DNA from: Deinococcus seoulensis
GTDB lineage: Bacteria > Deinococcota > Deinococci > Deinococcales > Deinococcaceae
Direction: 5' to 3'
Length of the DNA: 64,000 bases
NCBI RefSeq assembly: GCF_014648115.1
Contig: NZ_BMQM01000019.1
Span: 18,832-82,831 of the forward strand
Shown: piece after piece, positions 35,991 through 44,904 of the stretch
How the letters are laid out: every line of letters starts with the position of its first letter
How positions within the stretch are numbered: position 1 is the stretch's first letter
Position numbers and translations under genes: made by a program
The notes under the pieces: generated by a model
Database searches by the model: none
Told to the model about the DNA's origin: nothing
The model's input: only the letters and a program-made list of their open reading frames with translations

Positions 35991-36044
35991 CTAGCCTCGG
36001 AAACCCCCGATGCTAAGAAGTACCACCACGATCTGCGCACTCAT
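35991..36044 (-). CDS. ilvL: ilvB leader peptide (Ile/Val/Leu-rich)
   Basis: A 17-residue ORF, MSAQIVVVLLSIGGFRG, carrying Ile, three Val, two Leu and Ile codons, i.e. all three products of the pathway. The minus-strand TATGGT ends six bases before its ATG, so it too is read from a leaderless start. The attenuator terminator follows 22 bases after its stop. Confidence 0.82.
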   Translation of the reverse strand: MSAQIVVVLLSIGGFRG

Positions 36045-36050
36045 GCCTAC

Positions 36051-36056
36051 ACCATA
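36051..36056 (-). promoter_or_regulatory. -10 box TATGGT of the ilvB transcript
   Basis: TATGGT on the minus strand, six bases before the leader ATG at 36044. Confidence 0.65.
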
Positions 36057-36138
36057 GGCCGCTGCCTGAACCCGGTGCAAGCAGCGTCTAGACTGCCGGG
36101 CGTTCCGGCGCCGGGAACAAACGGACGTTCGTGCGTGG

Positions 36139-36201
36139 GGTTGAAGGTCAAAAGTTGATGGTTGATGGAGTTCGATTCCATCAACCATCAACCTTCATCC
36201 A

Positions 36202-36208
<7 letters not shown>
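36139..36208. repeat. Dispersed hairpin, family 2
   Basis: Left arm with AAAAGTTGATGGTTGATGGA and right arm TCCATCAACCATCAACC. Its right end contains the TGA stop codon of the VanW gene (GGTTGATGG on the minus strand). Confidence 0.85.
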
Positions 36209-37899
<1,691 letters not shown>

Positions 37900-38049
37900 C
37901 GCCGTACAGTGTAAGGAAATTCACGCCGCTGTGGTTGAGGAAAGTCACCTTCCCCCGCCCACACCCACGTTCATTAAGTTTCTGACGCTGATGGTGAATG
38001 CTGTTGTGAGGAAGTGTACACCCCCGCCGGGCCGTCCGGCACCAGACGT

Positions 38050-38089
38050 GAAGACACCACCCGCCAGACCTGCCAGGGGTGGTGTCTTC
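38050..38089. terminator. Terminator hairpin between lysJ and the VanW gene
   Basis: GAAGACACCACCC (38050-38062) and GGGTGGTGTCTTC (38077-38089), a perfect 13-bp stem after the lysJ stop. Confidence 0.75.
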
Positions 38090-38114
38090 AGGAGGGCGCT
38101 GCCTGCCCGGCTGC

Positions 38115-39398
38115 CTACTCGGTCTGGATGGCCTCGCCCTGCGCGGTCTCGCCGGCGGCGGCCTGCGCAGCCAGCTGGGCCTGCCGCTCGGCGCGGGGGT
38201 TCACGCCGTTCAGCACGCGCTCGAAGGCGGCCACGACCGCGTCGATCTGCTCGCGGCTGATCGTCACGGGCGGCAGGAAGCGCACGACCAGCGGCGTGGC
38301 CTGCAGGGCCAGCACGCCCTCGTCGTGTTCCAGCGCGTGGATGTACGGCGCGCTCTTTTCTTTCAGTTCCACGCCGATCATCAGGCCCAGGCCGCGCACC
38401 TCGCGGATCTTGGGGCTCTGGATGGCGCGCAACCGCTCCATGAAGTACTCGCCCTTCTCGCGGGCCTGTTCGGCCATGCCCTCGCGTTTCATGGCGCGGA
38501 TGGTCGCCACGCCCGCCGCCATCGCCAGCGGGTTTCCGCCGAAGGTGCCGCCGTGCCCGCCGGCCGGCATGCGGTCCGCGACTTCCTGGGTCATGACGAA
38601 CGCGCCGATGGGAATGCCGCCGCCCATGGCCTTGGCGAGCGTCATGCCGTCGGGGACGACGCCGTAGTGCTCGGCGGCGAAGAACTTGCCGGTGCGGCAG
38701 AACCCGGTCTGGATCTCGTCGAGGATCAGCAGTGCGCCCTTCTCCTGCGTGATGCGGCGGGCTTCCTGCATGAATTCCAGGGTGGCGGGACGCACGCCGC
38801 CCTCGCCCTGCACGGCTTCGAGGATCACGGCGGCGGTATCAGAGGTGACGGCGGCGCGGAGTTCCTCGATGTTCCCGTACGTCACGAAGTCCACGTTGCG
38901 GTTGTCCACGGCGTCACCGAAGGGCTCGCGGTACTTGGGTTCCCAGGTGAAGGCCAGTGCGCCCAGGCTGCGGCCCGAGAAGCCGCGTTTCATGCTCACG
39001 AAGCGCTTACGGCCCGTGCCGGTGATGGCGAACTTCTTGGCGGCCTCCATGGCCTCGGTGCCGCTGTTGCACAGGAACACGCGGTCAAGGCCGGCGGGGG
39101 TGACGCTGACCAGTTCCGAGAGGAACTCGGCGCGCTTGTCGTTGGGGAGGCTCTGCGGCATGACGATCAGGCGGTCCACCTGTTCCTTGATGGCGCGCAC
39201 CACGTCCGGGTGGCTGTGGCCGACGTTGGCGACGCCGTACCCGGCCACGCAGTCGATGTACGAGCGGCCCGATTCGTCCCAGACGGTCGCGCCCAGGCCG
39301 CGCGTCATGACGACCTCGTGCTTGCCGACGACGCGGCTGTCGTACTTCAGTTCGGCTTCCAGCCATTTGCTCTGCGGGTGGGTGGGTGCTCCAGTCAT
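38115..39398 (-). CDS. lysJ: LysW-aminoadipate semialdehyde transaminase (class III)
   Basis: A 427-residue PLP transaminase. [73 protein letters not shown] and the PLP-lysine region [17 protein letters not shown] match, in order, the Thermus LysJ sequence as I recall it, more closely than ArgD. LysJ works on carrier-bound aminoadipate in the lysine pathway used by Thermus and Deinococcus. The C-terminal 25 residues are an Ala/Gln-rich tail. ATG 39398 has GGAGGA upstream. ArgD/ornithine activity cannot be excluded; the Thermus enzyme is bifunctional. Confidence 0.82.
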   Translation of the reverse strand: MTGAPTHPQSKWLEAELKYDSRVVGKHEVVMTRGLGATVWDESGRSYIDCVAGYGVANVGHSHPDVVRAIKEQVDRLIVMPQSLPNDKRAEFLSELVSVTPAGLDRVFLCNSGTEAMEAAKKFAITGTGRKRFVSMKRGFSGRSLGALAFTWEPKYREPFGDAVDNRNVDFVTYGNIEELRAAVTSDTAAVILEAVQGEGGVRPATLEFMQEARRITQEKGALLILDEIQTGFCRTGKFFAAEHYGVVPDGMTLAKAMGGGIPIGAFVMTQEVADRMPAGGHGGTFGGNPLAMAAGVATIRAMKREGMAEQAREKGEYFMERLRAIQSPKIREVRGLGLMIGVELKEKSAPYIHALEHDEGVLALQATPLVVRFLPPVTISREQIDAVVAAFERVLNGVNPRAERQAQLAAQAAAGETAQGEAIQTE

Positions 39399-39583
39399 GC
39401 TCTTGTCCTCCGTGGGGTGTGCGCGCGCCCGGCCGGGGCGCGGTTGATGCGACAGTGTAGGTCCTGCGGGGCGCGTCGGCGCGCAGGTGTCCAGCTCACA
39501 CGATCATGGCACATGATAGGCATAAGGCGGATTTTCTTTTCAATTGTCGCCCGGCCCCTGCCTGAGCAACGGGCGGGCATGAT
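39399..39583. other. Upstream region of lysJ
   Basis: No gene. It holds a GC palindrome (CCCGGCCGGGGCG), a minus-strand TACACT that may be the lysJ -10, the inverted repeat ATCATG-GCA-CATGAT (39503-39517) as a candidate operator, and an AT-rich patch (ATTTTCTTTTCAATTG). Confidence 0.45.
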
Positions 39584-39723
39584 TCATACGGATTCCGTTT
39601 GTTTCGCCAACAATCCGGAACTTCACCGCCCCTGCCGGCTCCACGTCCGGAACCCGCTTTGCTCCCACTCGCTTCGCTCGGATCGAACGGGCTTTGCAGC
39701 CCATTCAATCAGAGTCCGTATCA
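39584..39723. repeat. Dispersed palindromic element, family 1, full length
   Basis: 140 bp with TCA at both ends (39584-39586, 39721-39723). The right TCA is the stop codon of the EamA gene. Confidence 0.9.
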
Positions 39724-40593
39724 GACCGGCACCGGTTTCGCGCGCGGCGGCAGGTTGATCAGGCCCAGCCCCGAGAGCACCACCAGCACGCCCAGTACGG
39801 ACAGCGCCCCGACGGGCTCCCCGGCCAGCGCCGCCCAGCCCAGGCCCCAGACGGGCAGGGCGTACGTGACGGCGGTGACCTGCGTGGGGCTGACGCGGGC
39901 CAGCAGACCGTAGTACAGCAGGTACGCCAGTCCGCTGCCGACGATGCCCAGGAACGCGACGGCGCCCACGGCGGTCAGGGTCAGGGGGGCGGGCGCCGGG
40001 CCGATCAGCGCGACGGGCAGCAGCATGACGCTGCTGAGGCCCAGTTGCGTGGTCGCCAGCCCCACGGGGTTCAGGCCGCCCAGGGTGCGTTTGGCGATGG
40101 TGGTGGCGACCGCGTACCCCAGGCTGGCGAGCAGCAGGATGATCACGCCGTGCAGCGTGGCGTGCCCGCCGCCCAACCCGCCGGACACCGTGAGGGCCAC
40201 GCCGCCCATGCCCAGCAGCACGCCGCCCAGCGTCAGGCCACTCAGGCGGGTGTCGCGCAGGGTCAGGCCAATCAGCAGCGCGAACAGCGGCGTGGTCGCG
40301 TTGATGATCGCCGCGATGTTGCTGCTGACCGTCTGCTCGCCCCACGCGAAGAACGACCAGGGAATCACGTTGTTGAACAGCGCCACCAGCAGCAGCGGTT
40401 TCCACAGCCGCGCGGGCGGCAGGCTGTGGCGGCCCAGCCGCAGCGCGAGCAACAGCACCGCCGCGCCGAACACCGACCGCAGCAGCGCCACCCACACGGG
40501 CGGGAACACCTCGCCACTCAGGCGGATCAGCAGGAACGACACGCCCCAGAACGCCGAGAGCAGGAACATGTCCAGCGCGTCACGGCGGGTCAC
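39721..40593 (-). CDS. EamA (DMT superfamily) transporter
   Basis: A 290-residue protein with ten hydrophobic helices and two EamA repeats; the first starts DMFLLSAFWGVSFLLIRLSG and the second HATLHGVIILLLASLGYAVA. It probably exports a metabolite or drug; the substrate cannot be told. It is the last gene of the operon GNAT, DJ-1/PfpI, PNPOx, EamA. Its GTG start (40591-40593) overlaps the PNPOx stop (GTGA). Its own stop TGA is the flank of a family 1 element. Confidence 0.85.
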   Translation of the reverse strand: MTRRDALDMFLLSAFWGVSFLLIRLSGEVFPPVWVALLRSVFGAAVLLLALRLGRHSLPPARLWKPLLLVALFNNVIPWSFFAWGEQTVSSNIAAIINATTPLFALLIGLTLRDTRLSGLTLGGVLLGMGGVALTVSGGLGGGHATLHGVIILLLASLGYAVATTIAKRTLGGLNPVGLATTQLGLSSVMLLPVALIGPAPAPLTLTAVGAVAFLGIVGSGLAYLLYYGLLARVSPTQVTAVTYALPVWGLGWAALAGEPVGALSVLGVLVVLSGLGLINLPPRAKPVPV

Positions 40594-41213
40594 GCGCGAC
40601 TCCCCGGCAGGAAGGGGGCTTCGAGGTGAGCGGGCAGCGCGGGCCAGCCGTCCTCCTGCGCGGCGCCGTCCGCCCAGTTCTCCTTGCCGCTCCAGCGTTC
40701 GATGCTCAGGGCGTAGACGGCGGTGCGGGCCAGATCGGCGTCCGTGATCGGGCGGGTGTGCGTGCCCACGCGCAGGCCAGGAAAGACCCGTTCGCTGAGG
40801 GTCGTCAGGGCCGCGCGGGCGTCCTCGCCATGTAGGACGCGGGCGGTGCCGAACACGATCACGGAGCGGTACTGCACGCTCAGTTCCAGCGGGGAGTTGC
40901 TGGGCAGCAGCGCGCCGGTCTCGGTGACCTCGAAGGTGGCGGGGTGCCCCTCTGCCTCGCCCTGTTCGGTGTTCGCGCGCAGGCGGCCCACGACGTTCGT
41001 GTGGTACACGAGGTCGTGCGTTTCGGGGCGGTACGCGAAGGCCAGCGGCGTCACGAACGGCCACACGCGGCCATCCTCGCCGTGATACACGGTCGCCACG
41101 CGGCCCAGCGGCACACGCAACAGCAGGTCTTCGATCCAGGCGTCGTCCCGGCGGTTCTGCGGGCGGCGGCTGACGCTGGGGTCACGCAGCGCGGGGTCGT
41201 AGAAACTGCTCAT
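40590..41213 (-). CDS. Pyridoxamine 5'-phosphate oxidase family flavin-binding protein
   Basis: A 207-residue split-barrel protein. LLLRVPLGRVATVYHGEDGR, PFVTPLAFAYRPETHDLVYH and NTEQGEAEGHPATFEV are typical of FMN-binding NimA-like/PNPOx proteins, which reduce nitro compounds or simply bind FMN. The exact activity is unknown. ATG overlaps the DJ-1/PfpI stop (ATGA) and its own stop overlaps the EamA start. Confidence 0.83.
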   Translation of the reverse strand: MSSFYDPALRDPSVSRRPQNRRDDAWIEDLLLRVPLGRVATVYHGEDGRVWPFVTPLAFAYRPETHDLVYHTNVVGRLRANTEQGEAEGHPATFEVTETGALLPSNSPLELSVQYRSVIVFGTARVLHGEDARAALTTLSERVFPGLRVGTHTRPITDADLARTAVYALSIERWSGKENWADGAAQEDGWPALPAHLEAPFLPGSRA

Positions 41214-41830
41214 TGGTTCGCCCCCTCCAGCAGACCCTGTCCAGTCCAGCGGAATTCCATCTGGCGGGCGGTGCGTTCGGCCAGCGTGCGCGAGTGCAGC
41301 CGCCCGACAAGGTGCAGGGTCATGTCGATGCCCGCGCTGATCCCGCCGGACGTGACCACCGCGCCCGAGTCCACCCAGGCGACGTCCGGCACGACCGTCA
41401 GCGCCGGGAACTGCCCCTGGAGGTCCGCCTGATCCTCCCAGTGGGTGGTGACGCGCCGCCCGTCCAGCAGCCCCTCCGAGGCGAGCAGGAACGCGCCGGT
41501 GCAGATCGAGGCGAGGACCTCCACCCGCGCCGATTGCGCCCGCACCCAAGCGCACACACGCCCGTCAGCCAGTGGTGCGTCCATCACACCGCCGGGCACG
41601 ATCAGCACGTCCAGCGGCGGGTGATCGTCCAGCGTGGCGTGCGGCAGGACCCGGAAACCCCCTCGCCCGACCGCCGGGGCGCCGGACGCGCCGATCAGGA
41701 CCGGCTGGAAGGGCGGCTCCTCGCCGTCCCGCCCGGCCAGTCGCGTGGCGACACTCAGGACCTCAAAGGGGCCGCCCAGGTCGAGGACCTCGATGCCGTC
41801 GAAGATCAGGATGCCGACGGTGCGGGTCAT
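41210..41830 (-). CDS. DJ-1/PfpI family protein (isonitrile hydratase-like)
   Basis: A 206-residue class I glutamine amidotransferase-like protein. VGILIFDGIEVLDLGGPFEV, DVLIVPGGVMDAPLADG, the nucleophile elbow VLASICTGAFLLASEGLLDG and RVTTHWEDQADL match the DJ-1/PfpI group that includes isonitrile hydratases and the N-domain of AraC-like activators. Its ATG at 41828-41830 takes its first base from the end of a family 1 element inserted between it and the GNAT gene, so the element supplies part of the start codon. Confidence 0.83.
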   Translation of the reverse strand: MTRTVGILIFDGIEVLDLGGPFEVLSVATRLAGRDGEEPPFQPVLIGASGAPAVGRGGFRVLPHATLDDHPPLDVLIVPGGVMDAPLADGRVCAWVRAQSARVEVLASICTGAFLLASEGLLDGRRVTTHWEDQADLQGQFPALTVVPDVAWVDSGAVVTSGGISAGIDMTLHLVGRLHSRTLAERTARQMEFRWTGQGLLEGANQ

Positions 41831-41966
41831 AGCAACTCCGATTGAATGGTTGGCACAACCAGCTCAATCCGAGCGGATGCGAGCAGGAGTAAGGCGGAGT
41901 CCGGGCGTTGAGTGAGCAACCCGGCGCCCTCCCGGGGTGTGAACGAAACAGACGGACGCCGCGTCA
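41827..41966. repeat. Dispersed palindromic element, family 1, splitting a gene junction
   Basis: 140 bp, diverged, TCA at 41827-41829 and again at 41964-41966. The left end TAGCAACTCCGATTGAATGG and right end AACAGACGGACGCCGCG are degenerate family 1 ends. It lies between the GNAT stop and the PfpI start. Confidence 0.8.
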
Positions 41967-42566
41967 TGCCGTCCCCCGAGCCAGCGGGAGGCTGAAGTGG
42001 TGGGCGGTGACGTTCATCCCGGCGCGGTGGTACAGGCGGTGGGCCGTAAAGCGCGTCTCCCCCACTCCGGAGTCGAGGTGCAGTTCTGCGCAGTCAAGCT
42101 CGCGGGCGCGGCCCTCCAGCCAGTGCAGCAGCGCGCGGGCGTGGCCGCGTCCACGGTATTCGGGGAGGGTGCTGAGGTCGTCCACGTACAGGGTGCGCCC
42201 GGCCCAGAGCAGGTGCATGACGCGGTACCCGGCGACGGCGGCGGCCTCCTCGCGGCCCGGTTCGAAGGTGCCGACCAGCGCGTAGCCCTCGGGCGCGGTG
42301 GTGGTCAGGAAGGCGCGCAGGGCGTCCGGCGTGGCGGTATGGGGTGATACGGATTCCGTCTGTTTCGTTAACAACCCGGAAGGGCACCGGGTTGCCAACT
42401 CCACGCCCGGAACCCGTTTCGCTCCTGCTCGCTCTGCTCGGGTTGAAAGTTTCTGCAAACCTTTCAACCGGAGTCCGTATGAGTCGGGCCGCAGGGCGCG
42501 CAGGGCCGGGAGGGCCAGATGCGCCTGCGCGGGCGGAATGGGTCGGAGGTCACGGGGCTCGGTCAT
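41964..42566 (-). CDS. GNAT acetyltransferase carrying an in-frame repeat insertion
   Basis: A 200-residue frame of which residues 29-74 are encoded entirely by a family 1 element (42345-42482). Without it the protein would be about 155 residues, the normal GNAT size. The N-terminal 28 residues (MTEPRDLRPIPPAQAH..) and the remainder (PDALRAFLTTTAPEGYALVG, LYVDDLSTLPEYRGRGHARA, acetyl-CoA loop RGRGHA) form a standard GNAT. The insertion adds 45 codons without a stop. Whether the protein still folds is unknown. ATG 42566 with TACTCT six bases upstream gives a leaderless start. Confidence 0.78.
   Translation of the reverse strand: MTEPRDLRPIPPAQAHLALPALRALRPDSYGLRLKGLQKLSTRAERAGAKRVPGVELATRCPSGLLTKQTESVSPHTATPDALRAFLTTTAPEGYALVGTFEPGREEAAAVAGYRVMHLLWAGRTLYVDDLSTLPEYRGRGHARALLHWLEGRARELDCAELHLDSGVGETRFTAHRLYHRAGMNVTAHHFSLPLARGTA
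42345..42482. repeat. Dispersed palindromic element, family 1, inside the GNAT coding region
   Basis: 138 bp counting both flanks, TGA at 42345-42347 and 42480-42482 (TCA in the GNAT reading direction). Inner ends TACGGATTCCG and CGGAGTCCGTA. Its length without one flank is 135, a multiple of three, and the GNAT frame through it is open. Confidence 0.9.
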
Positions 42567-42571
42567 GGGCG

Positions 42572-42578
42572 TAGAGTA
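42572..42578. promoter_or_regulatory. Overlapping divergent -10 boxes of GNAT and MocR genes
   Basis: TAGAGT (42572-42577, plus strand) ends seven bases before the MocR ATG 42585. On the other strand TACTCT (42573-42578) ends six bases before the GNAT ATG 42566. The two boxes share five base pairs. Confidence 0.7.
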
Positions 42579-42584
42579 GGGGGC

Positions 42585-44114
42585 ATGGTGGCCCCCTCGA
42601 AAGCTCCACTTCCCGCTCAGATACGGGGGCCACTGACGGCCCGTGCGGATGAGCTGCCCTTCCCGCTGGACCTGCGCCGCGACCAGACTGACGCGCTGCA
42701 CGCGCAACTGGCCCGGCAGATCCGCGAGGCGGTCCTCTCGGGCCTGCTGCCGGGCGGCACGCCGCTGCCCGGTACGCGCACGCTGGCGCGGACGCTGGGG
42801 GTCACGCGCGGCGTCGTGGAGGCGGCGTACGCGGAACTGCTCGCGGACGGCACGGCGCAGGCCGAGGTGGGGCGCGGCACCCGCGTGCGCGACGAGACAC
42901 CCGCGCCCGCCCCGCAGGTTCCGACCGGTGTGGCGGGCGTTCCGGCGTGGCTGCCGGTCATCCCTCCGCTGCCGGTGGACGGGCCGGGCGTGCGTCCGGG
43001 GCTGGATTTCCGGGTGGGCGTGACCGGGACCGCCACCCTGGACCTGCGGGCGTGGCGGCAGGCCTGGGCGGACGCGGCGCGTGAGGAGGTCAGCGGCGGG
43101 TACGCCGACCCGGCGGGCGAACAGCGGCTGCGCGCGGCCCTGGCGGCGTTCGCGGGGCGGCAGCGTGGGCTGGGCGCGCAGGCGGAGGATGTGCTCGTGA
43201 CGGGCGGGACGCTGCACGCCCTGAACCTGATCGTGCGCGCGCTGCTGCCGCCGGGGTCGCGGGTCCTGATGGAGAATCCGGGGTACCGCGCAGCGCGGCA
43301 GGTGCTGCTGGACGCCGGGCACGAGGTCGTTCCCGTGCCGGTGGACGCCGACGGCCTGATCGTGAACGCGGACACGCCCGCCGCGCGGCTGGTGTACGTG
43401 ACGCCCAGCCACCAGTTTCCGCTGGGGGGCCGCATGTGCCTGCCCCGGCGGCTGGCGCTGCTGGAGTGGGCGGCCCGGCATGACGCGCTGATCGTCGAGG
43501 ACGACTACGACGGCGAGTTCCGCTACGGCGCGCCCCCGCTGCCGCCCCTGGCCGCGCTGGCCGCGCAGACGGGCGCGGGGGGGCGGGTGCTGTACCTGGG
43601 CACACTGAGCAAGGTCCTGACCCCCTCGGTGCGGACGGGGTTCGTCGTGGCCGCACCGCCGCTACTGTCGCGGCTGGTGCGGGCGCGGACGCTGCTGGAC
43701 TTCGGGCCGCCCGTTCAGGTGCAGTCGGCCCTGACGCACCTGCTGAGCGGCGGGCATGTGGACCGGCACATCCGCCGCTCGCGCCGGTGGCACGCGCAGG
43801 TCCGCGCGGCGCTGACCGAATCACTGAATGGTCTGGACGGACTGGCACACCTGGGCGGCATCGAGGCGGGCCTGCACGTCTGCCTGCACCTCCACCCCGC
43901 GCTGCCCGCTTCGGTTGTGGCGGCGGAACTGGCCGCGCAGGGCGTTCACGTGACCACCCTGGACACCTACACGCAGGGCGAACCCCAGAACGCGCTGCTG
44001 CTGGGGCACGGGGGTCTCAGCGCGGCGCAGGCGGCGGCAGGCGGGCGCGTGATCGCGGGCACCCTGCGAAAGCGTGCTGCCCGCGCGGGCCTCACGCCGT
44101 ACTGTGAAGCATGA
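42585..44114 (+). CDS. MocR/PdxR-type GntR-aminotransferase fusion regulator
   Basis: A 509-residue regulator. The N-terminal GntR winged helix (ALHAQLARQIREAVLSGLLP, GTPLPGTRTLARTLGVTRGV) is followed by a class I aminotransferase fold (GYADPAGEQRLRAALAAFAG, VTGGTLHALNLIVRALLPPG, IVEDDYDGEFRYG and the PLP-lysine site YLGTLSKVLTPSVRTGFVVA). MocR proteins sense PLP or an amino compound and usually control the divergent gene, here the GNAT operon. The start codons are only 18 bp apart and share the -10 region. Confidence 0.9.
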   Translation: MVAPSKAPLPAQIRGPLTARADELPFPLDLRRDQTDALHAQLARQIREAVLSGLLPGGTPLPGTRTLARTLGVTRGVVEAAYAELLADGTAQAEVGRGTRVRDETPAPAPQVPTGVAGVPAWLPVIPPLPVDGPGVRPGLDFRVGVTGTATLDLRAWRQAWADAAREEVSGGYADPAGEQRLRAALAAFAGRQRGLGAQAEDVLVTGGTLHALNLIVRALLPPGSRVLMENPGYRAARQVLLDAGHEVVPVPVDADGLIVNADTPAARLVYVTPSHQFPLGGRMCLPRRLALLEWAARHDALIVEDDYDGEFRYGAPPLPPLAALAAQTGAGGRVLYLGTLSKVLTPSVRTGFVVAAPPLLSRLVRARTLLDFGPPVQVQSALTHLLSGGHVDRHIRRSRRWHAQVRAALTESLNGLDGLAHLGGIEAGLHVCLHLHPALPASVVAAELAAQGVHVTTLDTYTQGEPQNALLLGHGGLSAAQAAAGGRVIAGTLRKRAARAGLTPYCEA

Positions 44115-44125
44115 CCGCAAGGCCC

Positions 44126-44161
44126 CCAGAACGCCCATGTCATGCAGAACGCCCATGTCAT
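44126..44161. repeat. 18-bp direct repeat after the MocR gene
   Basis: AGAACGCCCATGTCATGC is present twice in a row, just before a truncated family 1 element. Confidence 0.8.
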
Positions 44162-44225
44162 GCGGACTGCCGTTTGTTTCGCTGACAATCCGCCCCCACA
44201 CCGGCCCTGCCAGTTCCACGTCGGC
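44158..44225. repeat. Dispersed palindromic element, family 1, truncated
   Basis: TCATGCGGACTGCCGTTTGT, then TTCGCTGACAATCCGCCCCC and CTGCCAGTTCCACG match the left half of the element. The right end is lost. Confidence 0.75.
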
Positions 44226-44246
44226 GCGGCGCGTCCGTTCCGTCGC

Positions 44247-44819
44247 TCAGCGGCGGCCCTTGACCAGCCACGCGTGTTCCTCGATTCCGGCGGCCTGGTT
44301 GGCGGCGCGGGCCATGACGAACAGCAGGTCCGACAGCCGGTTCAGGTACACCTGCACGTGCGCGTTGGCGTCCTCCTCGTGCAGCAGGCGGATCACCTCG
44401 CGTTCGGCGCGGCGGGCGACGGTGCGGGCCACGTGCAGGCTGGCGGCGGCGGGCGTACCGCCGGGGTGCACGAAGCCCGTGAAGGGCGGCGCGGCCTCCT
44501 GGTAGCGGTCGATCATGGCCTCAATGAACGTCACGTCCTGTTCGTCCATGCGGGTGATCTTCTTCTCGTAGGTGGTGCCGCTGCGGGTGGCGAGGTCGGC
44601 GCCGACGTCGAACAGGGCGTTCTGGAGGTATTCCAGGTCGGCGTCCAGGGCCGGGTCGGGTTTGTGGCTGCGGGTGTTGTGCGCGCGGGCTAGTCCGATG
44701 GCGCTGTTCAGTTCGTCGACGGTGCCGTACGCTTCCACGCGGATGTTCGCCTTGCTGACGCGGTCCGCGCCGTACAGGCCGGTTGTGCCGCCGTCGCCGG
44801 TCTTGGTGTAGAGCTTCAT
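44247..44819 (-). CDS. ATP:cob(I)alamin adenosyltransferase (PduO type)
   Basis: A 190-residue enzyme that transfers the adenosyl group of ATP to cobalamin. It opens MKLYTKTGDGGTTGLYGADR, then VEAYGTVDELNSAIGLAR, YLQNALFDVGADLATR and CTerm RRAEREVIRLLHEEDANAHV with YLNRLSDLLFVMAR, all PduO hallmarks. ATG 44819 is set by TACCCT seven bases upstream (minus strand). An upstream in-frame ATG (44891) would add residues encoded by the family 2 hairpin. Confidence 0.9.
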   Translation of the reverse strand: MKLYTKTGDGGTTGLYGADRVSKANIRVEAYGTVDELNSAIGLARAHNTRSHKPDPALDADLEYLQNALFDVGADLATRSGTTYEKKITRMDEQDVTFIEAMIDRYQEAAPPFTGFVHPGGTPAAASLHVARTVARRAEREVIRLLHEEDANAHVQVYLNRLSDLLFVMARAANQAAGIEEHAWLVKGRR

Positions 44820-44833
44820 GCCCCACAGGGTAG

Positions 44834-44893
44834 TGGATGGTGAACGGTTGATGGTTGACGGAAGGTCCGGCGACCCTCTATCAACCTTCAACT
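44834..44893. repeat. Dispersed hairpin, family 2, diverged
   Basis: GGATGGTGAACGGTTGATGGTTG.. in two blocks and CTATCAACCTTCAACTG on the right. The arms pair less well than in the other copies. Confidence 0.65.
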
Positions 44894-44904
44894 GGCGGCG
44901 GTCT

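Noticed and set aside
41964..42566. GNAT gene as a pseudogene
   Set aside because: The insertion is in frame with no stop and the GNAT motifs are intact, so it is kept as a CDS with altered structure.
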